DNA from: an uncultured bacterium
GTDB lineage: Bacteria > Cyanobacteriota > Vampirovibrionia > Gastranaerophilales > Gastranaerophilaceae
Direction of reading: 5' to 3'
DNA length: 64,000 nucleotides
NCBI GenBank assembly: GCA_902475545.1
Contig: CABRZP010000010.1
Location: forward strand, 8,305 to 72,304
Numbering within the stretch: the first letter of the stretch is position 1; the number at the start of each line of letters is the position of its first letter. Shown here piece after piece: positions 50,753-60,338 of the stretch. The notes beneath the pieces were generated by a model. It was not told the DNA's origin. It searched no databases and worked only from the letters and a program-made list of their open reading frames with translations. The position numbers and the translations under genes were made by a program.

Positions 50753-52015
50753 GTGAAAAAATCTTTATTTATATTATTTTTGTTATTGTTGAATTCGTTA
50801 TGCACATTTGCGGAAGATTCCGTAACTCTGTATGATAATGCAGATTTCAAAGAGCTTGTTCTGAATGATGTTCAGCATATCGATAATAATAAAACATATA
50901 AAAAAGAATTTTTTGAAACGTTTTCTGAACCTCAAGGGCAGAATCTTTTTGAAAATTCTAATAGTTTGACTACTCAGACAAAGATTTTTAGCGGAATATC
51001 CCAAGCTGCAAAAAATATATATAACTTGCAGGTTGACCAAATTAGTTCACCTCAGCCATTATTATCTGATTATTTAACTAAAAAATTTGATGAAGGTCCT
51101 GTAGAGAGTGTTCATACTTGGGGAGTTTTTCAATCAAATTTTGATACAACAATGACTGAGGGTGAACATGGAAGTACAAGATTTAACCCTGCACTGGTAA
51201 ATGTTTTAATTGATACAAAAATGCGAGGCGGAAAAGATAATTTTCGCTTAATGCTTGATATGTCTCATCAACATAATAGGTCATTTATGAGTCAATTTGT
51301 GCAGGATGCATATTATGAAACAAAAAGAATACCTCATCATACGATTTTAATTGGTAATTCAAGAACCGGTACGGGTTACGAAGGGGCACAATCACCTTAT
51401 ACACTGCCATTCATTAATCGTTCTCAAATCTCGAGAAATCTTGCAAATATTAGAAAAGTCGGAGTACGGGTAAAGGGAAATTATTCATTAGTAGATTATG
51501 ATTTTGGCGGATACAGTTCAGATACATTTTTCACAGAATTTATACCGGGATTGGAATTTGATGGCTGGGTTAACCTGAAACCTTTTGGTAAAACTGACGG
51601 AAGATACGGAAAACTTACGACCGGTACCGGATTTGTGCTAGGTAGAAGAAATTCGGTTGATTACTCTCTTGGCGGTGCTTATATCGGATATGAATATAAA
51701 AGATTTTGGACAAGAATGGAATATGCAATTTCTGACGGTTCCAACGGCGGTTCAGGGTTGACTGATAAACGCAGACAGGGTTGGTATGTTACTATCGGGT
51801 ATAGACTTACAAAGAAAATAGAAGTTCTTGCCAGATATGATGAGTTTGATCCTGACAGAGGTGTAAAAGCCAATAATCAACGGGAATATACTGCCGGTGT
51901 AAATTATTATTTAAAAGGACAGGCTCTAAAATTGATTTTTAATTATATTTATTGTCAAAATGAGGCAAAACCGGATAGCCACAGACTTCTTGTAGGAACT
52001 CAGATTGCATTATAA
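50753..52015 (+). CDS. Outer-membrane beta-barrel (porin-like) protein
   Basis: 420 residues from a GTG start with TAGGAA upstream. Signal peptide MKKSLFILFLLLLNSLCTFA before EDSV. From about residue 120 the protein shows alternating aromatic beta-strands (LMLDMSHQHNRSFMSQFVQD, YSLGGAYIGYEYKRFWTRME, YVTIGYRLTKKIEVLARYDE) and a final strand LLVGTQIAL, as in phosphate-selective-porin-like barrels. This is direct support for an outer membrane. The substrate is not known. Confidence 0.82.
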   Translation: MKKSLFILFLLLLNSLCTFAEDSVTLYDNADFKELVLNDVQHIDNNKTYKKEFFETFSEPQGQNLFENSNSLTTQTKIFSGISQAAKNIYNLQVDQISSPQPLLSDYLTKKFDEGPVESVHTWGVFQSNFDTTMTEGEHGSTRFNPALVNVLIDTKMRGGKDNFRLMLDMSHQHNRSFMSQFVQDAYYETKRIPHHTILIGNSRTGTGYEGAQSPYTLPFINRSQISRNLANIRKVGVRVKGNYSLVDYDFGGYSSDTFFTEFIPGLEFDGWVNLKPFGKTDGRYGKLTTGTGFVLGRRNSVDYSLGGAYIGYEYKRFWTRMEYAISDGSNGGSGLTDKRRQGWYVTIGYRLTKKIEVLARYDEFDPDRGVKANNQREYTAGVNYYLKGQALKLIFNYIYCQNEAKPDSHRLLVGTQIAL

Positions 52016-52098
52016 CATTTTAAAAGCTTTTTGGGTGATTTTAAAACTTTTATAGTAGAATATTATTGTGAAAGGTACAATTTAAGAAAGGGGTTGTC

Positions 52099-53400
52099 AT
52101 GTTGACAAAAAATTCAAATGTTACTGCTAAATTCTCAGGAGTAGATTTTGGTAAATATTCATCAAAGGTTTCTGAATTCGTAAGTGAATTCTCTTCTCGT
52201 GCTAATCAAAAAGGTCAATTCTTGAACTGGGTAAATTTACCTTCAGAACAAGCTAAAAGAGTTGACGAAATTTATGAATTAGCATCAAATTTAAAATCAC
52301 AAACAGGTGCTTCAAAACTTAGTGTTATGGGTATTGGCGGTTCAAAACATACTGTTGAACATATGTTATCTATCAATGGTTTAAATATTAAACAAGATTC
52401 TATTGAATTCTATTCAGATGTAGATTCTTCAAGTTTTGAAAGATTTTTATGCAGATTAGACAATGATGTTTTATCTTCAAATTATCTGATTGCATCAAAA
52501 TCAGGTTCAACATTTGAAACAAAAGACGGTTTCCTAAGAGTGCTTAATATGTTAACTGAAGCATATAAATCTCAAGGTAAATCAGAAGAAGAAGCTAAAG
52601 CTGCTGCCAACAAACACTTTATTGCTGTAACAGACGGTAACGCTGAAAAATCAGAACTTAGAAGAACTTCTAATGAAAACGGCTGGTTAGGTGATTTATA
52701 TATTCATGATGATGTTGGTGGAAGATTTTCAGCATTTGATGATCACGCTTTATTCACATTGGCTTATGCCGGAATGAAAAAAGAAGATATGGTTGAAATG
52801 TTAAATGCAGCTCAAGAAGTTTCATCTGAATCTTTAACTGCTGATTTAGATATCAATACAGCATTGAAAGAAGGTATTTTCTGGGCTGATGCTAAAATGA
52901 ACGGAATTTCAGCTTCTGTTCACCAATATATGGGTTCAATTTTTGAAAATACTGTATACTGGCATGCACAAATGCAAAATGAATCTGTAAAAGATACATT
53001 GAAACAGGTTGCAAAAGTTCCTGATGCAATGCACCACTCAGCAGAAGCACACTTCAATCCTGCTAATAAACTTGTTTTTGCTTTAACTGTACCTCAAGAT
53101 AACGGTGTTTGCAGAGAAAATGCAGAAAGCTATATTGATGCATTAACAAAATCTTATGAAGTAACAGGTGCATTTTTCTTAGAAGTTGCAAAGACTCGTG
53201 GTATGGGATTAACTCCTGCTGCTGCCGGTACTTTGACTCAATTAAGAGCATTTGCAACTGTTTATCAGGAAATTGTTGAAAAAATTATGTCAGGTACTTC
53301 ATTCCCTGAAGTTTTAGACAGTGTTCTTCAACCGCACGTAGAATTCTACAAAAAGAATTTAAAAGGCGGCGTTGTAGTTCCGGGAAGAATTTCTTTATAA
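52099..53400 (+). CDS. pgi: Glucose-6-phosphate isomerase
   Basis: 433 residues, in the short bacterial size class. SIS-fold phosphosugar motifs are present: VMGIGGSKHTVEHM (about 75), LIASKSGSTFETKDGFLRV (about 130) and DDVGGRFSAFDDHALFTLAYAG. The C-terminal third is divergent from the textbook enzyme, with NPANKLVFALTVPQDNG and no standard QLFELGVE signature visible, so another phosphosugar isomerase is possible. AAAGGGG ribosome-binding site. Confidence 0.8.
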   Translation: MLTKNSNVTAKFSGVDFGKYSSKVSEFVSEFSSRANQKGQFLNWVNLPSEQAKRVDEIYELASNLKSQTGASKLSVMGIGGSKHTVEHMLSINGLNIKQDSIEFYSDVDSSSFERFLCRLDNDVLSSNYLIASKSGSTFETKDGFLRVLNMLTEAYKSQGKSEEEAKAAANKHFIAVTDGNAEKSELRRTSNENGWLGDLYIHDDVGGRFSAFDDHALFTLAYAGMKKEDMVEMLNAAQEVSSESLTADLDINTALKEGIFWADAKMNGISASVHQYMGSIFENTVYWHAQMQNESVKDTLKQVAKVPDAMHHSAEAHFNPANKLVFALTVPQDNGVCRENAESYIDALTKSYEVTGAFFLEVAKTRGMGLTPAAAGTLTQLRAFATVYQEIVEKIMSGTSFPEVLDSVLQPHVEFYKKNLKGGVVVPGRISL

Positions 53401-53426
53401 TTTTTTCGAATTTAAAATTTTCCATT

Positions 53427-53463
53427 ATGCCATTCTGAGTATATACTCAGAATGGCATTTTAT
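53427..53463 (+). terminator. pgi terminator
   Basis: ATGCCATTCTGAGTAT followed directly by its complement, then TTTTAT. The CATTCTGA core resembles the small hairpin repeats at 37008. Confidence 0.8.
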
Positions 53464-53469
53464 ATGAAA

Positions 53470-53646
53470 TTAATTCCAATAATCGTTATTAATTTCATTT
53501 TCAGGATTATCTATCCAAACAACAGTAACTTCAGGTTGTCTGTAAAACGGATTAAACCAGTGGCTTTCGTCGGTGAAATCAATTATCGCATCATAATATG
53601 AGATTTTTTTAGCAATCTTTTTTGTGTATTCTAATAAGTCTGTCAT
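53470..53646 (-). CDS. Small protein of unknown function
   Basis: 58 residues from the ATG at 53646, which has TTAGGAAAATT upstream. An in-frame ATG at 53664 is less favoured. The sequence is LLEYTKKIAKKISYYDAIID followed by Trp, Asn and Asp-rich residues. It looks like a real small globular protein, but no family is recognised. Confidence 0.5.
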   Translation of the reverse strand: MTDLLEYTKKIAKKISYYDAIIDFTDESHWFNPFYRQPEVTVVWIDNPENEINNDYWN

Positions 53647-53817
53647 AATTTTCCTAACTATCATAATACGTATATTGTCCTTTATTTTTCATTTGGAATA
53701 ATCCCCAAAAAGTATCGAATTGGTGAATTTTACTTAACCTGATGTACTACTCCGGTTTCTAATTGAAATTTTTAATTCGGAAGTTTATTCTGTGAAAGAT
53801 TGATGGAGGATTTATAA

Positions 53818-54396
53818 ATGAATGAAAAATTAAAAGGTTCACGTACCGAACAAATATTGATTAATGCATTTGCAGGAGAAGCTCAAGCCCGTAACAGATA
53901 TACATATTTTTCAAAGGTTGCAAAAAAAGAGGGATATGAACAAATTTCAGCAATTTTTCTTGCTACTGCAGAAAACGAATTAGAACACGCAAAATTGTTC
54001 TATAAACATGTTGGGAATAATCCTAATGCTCATGTTGACGGTTTTTATCCTTTTGAACTAGGTACAACTGAAGAAAATTTGCAAAGTGCAATTGCGGGTG
54101 AAGAAGAAGAATTTAGTGTTCTATATTATAATGGTGAATTAATTGCCAAAGAAGAAGGATTTGATGATATTTCAGATACTTTCAGACATGTTAGAGTTTC
54201 TGAACAACATCATGCTAAAAGATATAAAGAATTACTTGAAAATATTAAAGAAAATACTGTATTTAAAAAAGATAAGAAAGAAGAATGGATTTGCAGAAAA
54301 TGCGGATATATTTATATAGGATTTGAGGCTCCTCATGTTTGTCCTTGTTGTGAGCATCCGAGAGCATATTTTGAACTTTTGTGTGAAAAATACTAG
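53818..54396 (+). CDS. Rubrerythrin
   Basis: 192 residues. The N-terminal four-helix diiron domain has FAGEAQARNRY, ENELEHAKLFYKH, IAGEEEEFSVLYY and VSEQHHAKRYKELL as ligand helices. The C-terminal rubredoxin domain has CRKCGYIY and CPCCEHPRAYF. It reduces hydrogen peroxide in anaerobes. GGAGG ribosome-binding site. Confidence 0.95.
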   Translation: MNEKLKGSRTEQILINAFAGEAQARNRYTYFSKVAKKEGYEQISAIFLATAENELEHAKLFYKHVGNNPNAHVDGFYPFELGTTEENLQSAIAGEEEEFSVLYYNGELIAKEEGFDDISDTFRHVRVSEQHHAKRYKELLENIKENTVFKKDKKEEWICRKCGYIYIGFEAPHVCPCCEHPRAYFELLCEKY

Positions 54397-54439
54397 TTTT
54401 GTATGAGTTTTTTTATTGCACTGAAATGGCATATTATAC

Positions 54440-54445
54440 TATAAT
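54440..54445 (+). promoter_or_regulatory. -10 box before the AsmA/TamB-like gene
   Basis: TATAAT nine bases before the ATG. No ribosome-binding site. A short leader of one or two bases, or none, is expected. Confidence 0.45.
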
Positions 54446-54454
54446 AAATATAAT

Positions 54455-57400
54455 ATGAAGAGAAAATGGAAAATATTAACTGTAGTAGGAATTTTAGCAA
54501 TAACTTGCGGAGCTTATACGTGGGGAATTCCTGCTGCTGTTAATATTAAAGCTCATAAAACTTTTATTGAACAAAAAATTTATGATAATTCCGGATTTAT
54601 TGTTGATATTGGAAATCCGGAGTTATCTATGGGAACTTTTCCTTCAATATGGCTTAAATCGAATAATATTTCTGTTTTAAATAAAGATAAATCCAAAGCT
54701 TTATCTATAGATAATCCTAAGTTAAAGATAAAATTGCTACCACTTTTATGGAAAAAAATTGATATTTCCAATGTTTCTTCAACAAAAGAAGATGTTTTTC
54801 TTTTATTGTCAAAAGATTCTAAATTTATGCTTGGTGATTATCCATTAAAACTTCAAGGTAAAAAGGGTAAATTTAAGCTTTCTAAAATCGATTGGGATTT
54901 AGGACCGTACAATGTTTTTCTTAATGACAAATTGAATGGTCAAAGTCTTAAGTTACAGGGAGATTATTTTGAACATGGTAAATATGTTCAGAATAAGCAT
55001 TTAAGATTTGCTACTTCCGGTAAATTGTTTGTTGGTGAAGATTTTACCAATTATATGTCTGATATTTCTGTGGATTTGCCAATAAACAGATTTTCAGAGG
55101 ATAAATTTAAGATTATAGCTAAACTTGAGAATTTTAATCTTGCATTAATTTCAGATTATGTGAATATTTTAACTAAAGGGAAGTTGAAAAAACTTGGTGG
55201 GATTGTAAACTTTACTGCCGATACTAAATCTGATAAATTCGGACATAAAAATATATTTACAACTTTGGTTACTGAAAATTTAGAAATTGTAGGTAAAGAT
55301 AAAGCATCATCTGTAATTTATAAAGATAAACTTACTGCAAAAATTAATTTTGATACGATTGAACGAGGAATTAATTTTAAAAATACAACATTAGAAGCTG
55401 AAAAAATTCACGCATTAGTAAACGGTAAAATTTATAATTTTGGAGACAAAGTTCCTCAATTAAATTTAACTGCGAAAGTTAAAAATACAAGGTTGGAAGA
55501 TGTTGTTGCAATATTGCCTGGTTCAGAAACTCTTTTACCTGATTTTAATTTGTATAAACTGAAAAAATATGTTATTTACGGTAATGGAGAAGGTAGCGTT
55601 ACTTTTAAAGGTCAGGGAAATAAACCTCATGTTACCGGTAATATAAAATTAAGTGATATGTATCTGATTCATCCTATGCGTTATGCTCCGGCAAATGCTG
55701 AAGTAAATCTGGGATTTATCGGTCACAAGATGAAGCTTGATGTCTTTGTCCCGACAAGTAAAGATCAGCATGTTACGGTGAAAGGACTTGTTACTATTGA
55801 TGGTTCAAAGTACTCAGAACTTCAAATAGATAGTACGGATTCTGTTATGTTAGAACCTGCTCAGGAAATTTTAAATCCGTTGCATGAAATTTTAAAATTC
55901 CAGTTAGGACCGGTGCCAATGATGAAAATTTCCGGATTGGGAAATATTCACATGCGTTCTGCAGGTAAAAAAGTTGACCCGCATATTTGGGGCGAAATTA
56001 AATTTAGAAATGGTGTAGCTTCATTTAATGATGTTCATAATTTAGTTCTGACAAATGGCTCAGGTGAAGTTATTTTTAACGACACAAAAACTAAATTCAA
56101 AACTTACAATGCTTTTATTAATGGACTTCCTGTAAAAATTTGGGGAGATTGTGTTGTTTTAGGTAAGTTAAATGTTTATGTTTCTGCTAAAGGTCAGAAA
56201 ATTCCATTGTTAATTAAGACAATTAATAGTTCCCCAATTTTAGTGGATGTTCAGAAGGCAGTTTCTCCATTCACAAAACCACAAGGACTTGCAGATGTAT
56301 TTCTACATATATATGGTGAAGTAAAAAATGCAGAAGAAGTTGTATTTAATGAAGATTTATTCGCAAAAGGTTCTGTAACTTTGCATAATGCAACAACCGT
56401 GATGCAAGATACATTCCTTCCTTTTACAAAAGTAAACGGAGTTGTTAATTTTAATCAGTATGATTCAGATTATGATGTAAACGGCTATGTACGTAATTCA
56501 AAAGTGCATGTAACCGGAACCGGTAGTCAAAATCAAATTGATTTAGTCGCAAAATCTGATAAGTTTAGAATTGCTGATTGTAATGATTTGTTGTATCCGG
56601 ATACGGATATGCCTTTTAAAGACGAAATAGGAAAATTAGATGCCTCTTTTGTTGGTTATTACAAAGGTATCGCTGATGCAGGGCAGCTTGACTACAACAA
56701 GGTGAAGGTTGACGGAAAATTTATTCCTAATAAACACTCTTCTGATACAATAAGGCTTGATGGCGGTACTTTTACTATTAGAAATGGTGTTTTAAAAACT
56801 TCAATGTTGAAAGGTTTGTTTAATAACAATCCGTTTAATATGTCTCTGGTGATTTCTGATATTTATAACACTATGGAAATTTCCGATTCGGTATTTAATT
56901 TTAAAAATTTTGATATAAGTTCTGTAAATGATTTTAAAGATCAGCTTCCTATCCCAAAAGAAGTGAAAAATCAGATTAATAATATTACAGATATGAAGGG
57001 TATAATTGATATCAATGGTAATATTAAAAAAGGCAAAATTTGGGCTAATACAAATTTAAAAGATACAAGTTTTGTATATAAACCTCTTGGAGCTGTTATC
57101 AGAGTTCTGAATGGTGAAGCTGATGTTCATGGCGATATCTTATATTTAAATAGGGTAAATTCTCGGATTAGTTCTATGCCTGTATTTATGGATGGCAGTA
57201 TTTCAAATATTTATGGAATGCCTAATTTTAATCTTTTAGTAACAGCAAAACCTACACAACAGTTTTTTGACAGATTTTTCAATTCAAAATCCGTGTATCC
57301 TGTTAAATTGAAAGGTGATGTGAATTTTAATACAAGATTAAAAGGTCCTATGGATAAATTATGGTCAAAATCTAATTTAAATATAGGTGAAAATTCTTCA

Positions 57401-58948
57401 ATATATTATATGGGGGCAACATTAGCAGGTGCTCCGACCGGAGTTACAGGTATGGAAATGACTACCAACCCTGTTTCTGTTGTTTCGGATATAGTTTTGT
57501 ATCCAAATAAAGTTAAAATAAATTCTATGAGATATAATCAAACAATTACATCTCAAAATAAAAAGAAATCTGTACAAAATCAATTAATGGCATCAGGTGA
57601 AGTTTCCTTGTTAAAGAATAATGTACTAGGCTTTAAGAACCTGAAAATTAAAACATTACAGCCAACAAATGCAAAAATATTTAATGTTTTAACTAAAAAA
57701 CAGGCTATTAATCAAGGGGTATTTACCACAGATTTAATAATAAACGGTACATCTTTAGCTCCGTCTGTTTCGGGCTATTTAAACCTTTCAAGTATAGATA
57801 TTCCATTGCTTGATGCGACTATTCGCGATGTGAATATTGATTTTAAAGATGACTTTATCAATCTTGTGTCTAAAGGTGTTATTTTGACAAATGATTTACT
57901 GTTTACTGCCAAAATCAGAAATAATCCTACACCTCCAATTGTTATTGAAGAAGCTAATCTTCAAACAGAAGAGTTAAATTTGAATGTTATTTCAGATGCA
58001 TTAAATGATTTTGATGCTGAAAATACCAGAAATAAATATTCTCAAACCCCTGACGTTTCTCAATTATCTCAAAATAAAGTTATTTTGAAAAACGCTACGG
58101 TTAGTGCAGATAAAATTTTAATCAAAAAGGCACTTGCAACAAACTTTAAATCTAATATTTCATTAGGCAGCGATAATATTTTAAATGTAGAAAACTATAG
58201 TTTTAATATTGCAAATGGTACTGTCGACGGTAAAATAGACTATAATTTAAACAATTTTGCCGGTAATGCTGAAATGAATATTAAAAATGCGGATGCTCAA
58301 ATTATTAGTGAAAATTTCTTTGATATGCCGGGACAAATGTACGGAAACGTAACTGGTGATTTAAGGGTTGCCTGTAAAGGTTTATCCAGTGTTGATTGTG
58401 TTAATACTTTGTCTGGTGATGGTAATTTTGAAGTTACTAATGGCAGAATGCCTAAACTGGGTTCTCTGGAATACTTGTTAAAGGCAGGAAACCTTATTAC
58501 AGGTGGAATTACAGGACTATCTATTAATGGTATTATTGATTTAATTACACCGCTTAAAACAGGTGATTTTGAAAGTATAAGCGGTAATATTAAAGTGAAA
58601 GACGGTATCGCTAATGATATTAATATTTATTCAAAAGGAAAAGATTTGAATATGTATCTTGAAGGCAGTTATAATATCTCTTCTCTAATTGCTGATATGG
58701 AGATTTATGGCAGTCTTTCTAAGAATTTCTCTACAATTCTCGGAAAGATTGGTAATTCCTCTTTAAATCGTCTGTTTAATACTATTCCTGGCATAAATAT
58801 AAATGAAATTAACCCAACCTCAACCAGTAAAATTCATAAGATTCCTAATTTTGATAAATCAAATGTTTTACGTGTATTCAAGGCTGAAATATACGGTGAT
58901 ATCAACGGCAGTAATTATGTTAAGAGTTTCCGCTGGATAAAAGATTAA
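54455..58948 (+). CDS. AsmA/TamB-like giant envelope protein
   Basis: 1497 residues. One N-terminal membrane helix (ILTVVGILAITCGAYTWGIP), then a very long run of short beta-strands rich in Asn, Lys, Asp and Gly, the mark of the repeating beta-groove proteins (AsmA, YhdP, TamB, DUF3971) that bridge the periplasm and carry phospholipids. Repeated segments such as VTGNIKLSDMYLIHP and FEVTNGRMPKLGSLEYLLKA are AsmA-C-like. It fits the permease at 18981 and the porin at 50753 as envelope-building genes. Single-gene unit. Confidence 0.82.
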   Translation: MKRKWKILTVVGILAITCGAYTWGIPAAVNIKAHKTFIEQKIYDNSGFIVDIGNPELSMGTFPSIWLKSNNISVLNKDKSKALSIDNPKLKIKLLPLLWKKIDISNVSSTKEDVFLLLSKDSKFMLGDYPLKLQGKKGKFKLSKIDWDLGPYNVFLNDKLNGQSLKLQGDYFEHGKYVQNKHLRFATSGKLFVGEDFTNYMSDISVDLPINRFSEDKFKIIAKLENFNLALISDYVNILTKGKLKKLGGIVNFTADTKSDKFGHKNIFTTLVTENLEIVGKDKASSVIYKDKLTAKINFDTIERGINFKNTTLEAEKIHALVNGKIYNFGDKVPQLNLTAKVKNTRLEDVVAILPGSETLLPDFNLYKLKKYVIYGNGEGSVTFKGQGNKPHVTGNIKLSDMYLIHPMRYAPANAEVNLGFIGHKMKLDVFVPTSKDQHVTVKGLVTIDGSKYSELQIDSTDSVMLEPAQEILNPLHEILKFQLGPVPMMKISGLGNIHMRSAGKKVDPHIWGEIKFRNGVASFNDVHNLVLTNGSGEVIFNDTKTKFKTYNAFINGLPVKIWGDCVVLGKLNVYVSAKGQKIPLLIKTINSSPILVDVQKAVSPFTKPQGLADVFLHIYGEVKNAEEVVFNEDLFAKGSVTLHNATTVMQDTFLPFTKVNGVVNFNQYDSDYDVNGYVRNSKVHVTGTGSQNQIDLVAKSDKFRIADCNDLLYPDTDMPFKDEIGKLDASFVGYYKGIADAGQLDYNKVKVDGKFIPNKHSSDTIRLDGGTFTIRNGVLKTSMLKGLFNNNPFNMSLVISDIYNTMEISDSVFNFKNFDISSVNDFKDQLPIPKEVKNQINNITDMKGIIDINGNIKKGKIWANTNLKDTSFVYKPLGAVIRVLNGEADVHGDILYLNRVNSRISSMPVFMDGSISNIYGMPNFNLLVTAKPTQQFFDRFFNSKSVYPVKLKGDVNFNTRLKGPMDKLWSKSNLNIGENSSIYYMGATLAGAPTGVTGMEMTTNPVSVVSDIVLYPNKVKINSMRYNQTITSQNKKKSVQNQLMASGEVSLLKNNVLGFKNLKIKTLQPTNAKIFNVLTKKQAINQGVFTTDLIINGTSLAPSVSGYLNLSSIDIPLLDATIRDVNIDFKDDFINLVSKGVILTNDLLFTAKIRNNPTPPIVIEEANLQTEELNLNVISDALNDFDAENTRNKYSQTPDVSQLSQNKVILKNATVSADKILIKKALATNFKSNISLGSDNILNVENYSFNIANGTVDGKIDYNLNNFAGNAEMNIKNADAQIISENFFDMPGQMYGNVTGDLRVACKGLSSVDCVNTLSGDGNFEVTNGRMPKLGSLEYLLKAGNLITGGITGLSINGIIDLITPLKTGDFESISGNIKVKDGIANDINIYSKGKDLNMYLEGSYNISSLIADMEIYGSLSKNFSTILGKIGNSSLNRLFNTIPGININEINPTSTSKIHKIPNFDKSNVLRVFKAEIYGDINGSNYVKSFRWIKD

Positions 58949-59062
58949 TTAAAGAAAATGAATTGTAACGGTATGTAAAGAATATATAATTTTTATATCA
59001 AAATGGGCAATTAATTGCTTCAGGATTTGTTTATTATAATGTAACGAGGTACAATTAACATC

Positions 59063-59248
59063 ATGGTTGAGAAGACTGAACAAAACTTAAGAGTAATTGA
59101 AGAAACTTCCACAGAGACGAGAGAAAAAGAAGTTATTGAACAACGTCAGTCAACTCGACAAACAAATCCTATTGCAAGAAAGTTGCTGGACTTTAGCTTG
59201 TCTAACAAAACCCGCAAATTTTCAGTCAAAGATTTGTTCACACGATAG
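59063..59248 (+). CDS. Small charged protein of unknown function
   Basis: 61 residues, mostly Glu, Arg, Thr and Lys (KTEQNLRVIEETSTETREKE), ending in a more hydrophobic ARKLLDFSLSNK. TATAAT lies about 23 bases upstream and GAGG about 14 bases before the ATG, so the start signal is weak. Possibly real, and not recognised. Confidence 0.4.
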   Translation: MVEKTEQNLRVIEETSTETREKEVIEQRQSTRQTNPIARKLLDFSLSNKTRKFSVKDLFTR

Positions 59249-59335
59249 GCTCGAGTAGCACAGTTTTATGAGGACTGATGCCCACGATTGTGCGGTTTGT
59301 GAAAGGCTGAACATTAGTTGTATTTCGTTACACTT

Positions 59336-60337
59336 TTATGTGTAGATTCTTTCGCCGGTTTCAGGGTTAAATTTATATAGGTCGGTTGTTTTTATTGAGA
59401 GGTCAATGGTTTTGCCAATTTGGGCATCTGTTTCAAATTTTGCAGAACACTTACTATCTCCAATATTGAAATAAGCGATTTTTTCGCTTCCAAGCATTTC
59501 AGATATTTCAACATTTACAGTTAATTTAATATCACCATCAGGTTTAGTCATTTTTTCAGGGCGAATTCCATATAGTATATTTTCGTCAAGCCCCAAATCT
59601 TTTCCGTTTATAAAATTCATTTGCGGTGAGCCGACAAATCCTGCAACAAAAGTGTTTTTAGGGTTGTTGTAAATTTCATCAGGACTGTCAACCTGTTGTA
59701 TATCTCCGTTATTGAGTACAACAATTCTGTCTCCCATTGTTAAGGCTTCTGTTTGATCATGGGTTACATAAATAAATGTTGTTTGCAGTTTTTCATGTAA
59801 TTTTTTGATTTCAGAACGCATTTGGACTCTTAATTTTGCATCCAGATTAGATAATGGTTCGTCCATAAGAAATACTTTTGGATTTCGCACTATTGCTCTA
59901 CCTAGAGCAACTCTTTGGCGTTGTCCGCCTGAAAGTTGTTTTGGCTTTCTATCTAAATATTCATCAAGATTAAGAATGGCTGCAGCTTCTTGAACTTTTT
60001 TTTCTATTGTGGCTTTATCAACTTTTCTCATTTTAAGTCCAAAAGCAATATTTTCGCGGACTGTCATGTGTGGATATAGTGCATAACTCTGGAACACAAA
60101 AGCTATATCTCTGTCTTTTGGCGGAATGTTATTTACCTTTTTATCATCAATGTAGATTTCTCCTGATGAAATGTCTTCTAGGCCGGCAATCATTCGTAAA
60201 AGGGTTGATTTACCGCAGCCTGAAGCTCCAACCAGAACGATAAATTCTTTATCTTTAATTTCAAGATTAACATTATTTATGACTGTTTTATTGTTATCAT
60301 AAGTTTTTCTGATATTTTTAAGTATAACTTTGCTCAT
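59336..60337 (-). CDS. Sugar ABC transporter ATP-binding protein (MsmX/UgpC type)
   Basis: 333 residues. Walker A GASGCGKST, signature LSGGQRQRVALGRAIVRNP, Walker B VFLMDEPLSNLDAKLRVQM, H-loop VTHDQTEA, then a C-terminal regulatory OB/TOBE domain from about 240 (YGIRPEKM). It powers uptake of oligosaccharides or glycerol phosphate. No permease or binding-protein gene is nearby, as often for MsmX, which serves several importers. It begins one base after the degenerate kinase gene. Confidence 0.93.
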   Translation of the reverse strand: MSKVILKNIRKTYDNNKTVINNVNLEIKDKEFIVLVGASGCGKSTLLRMIAGLEDISSGEIYIDDKKVNNIPPKDRDIAFVFQSYALYPHMTVRENIAFGLKMRKVDKATIEKKVQEAAAILNLDEYLDRKPKQLSGGQRQRVALGRAIVRNPKVFLMDEPLSNLDAKLRVQMRSEIKKLHEKLQTTFIYVTHDQTEALTMGDRIVVLNNGDIQQVDSPDEIYNNPKNTFVAGFVGSPQMNFINGKDLGLDENILYGIRPEKMTKPDGDIKLTVNVEISEMLGSEKIAYFNIGDSKCSAKFETDAQIGKTIDLSIKTTDLYKFNPETGERIYT

Positions 60338-60338
60338 C

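Noticed and set aside
50798..51040. Minus-strand frame at the start of the porin gene
   Set aside because: Lies wholly inside a gene with signal peptide and barrel strands and has no ribosome-binding site.
59249..59335. Possible tRNA or small stable RNA in a short GC-richer gap
   Set aside because: No T-arm (GGTTCGAATCC-like) or acceptor stem could be built. Only a weak GCACA/TGTGC pairing was seen.
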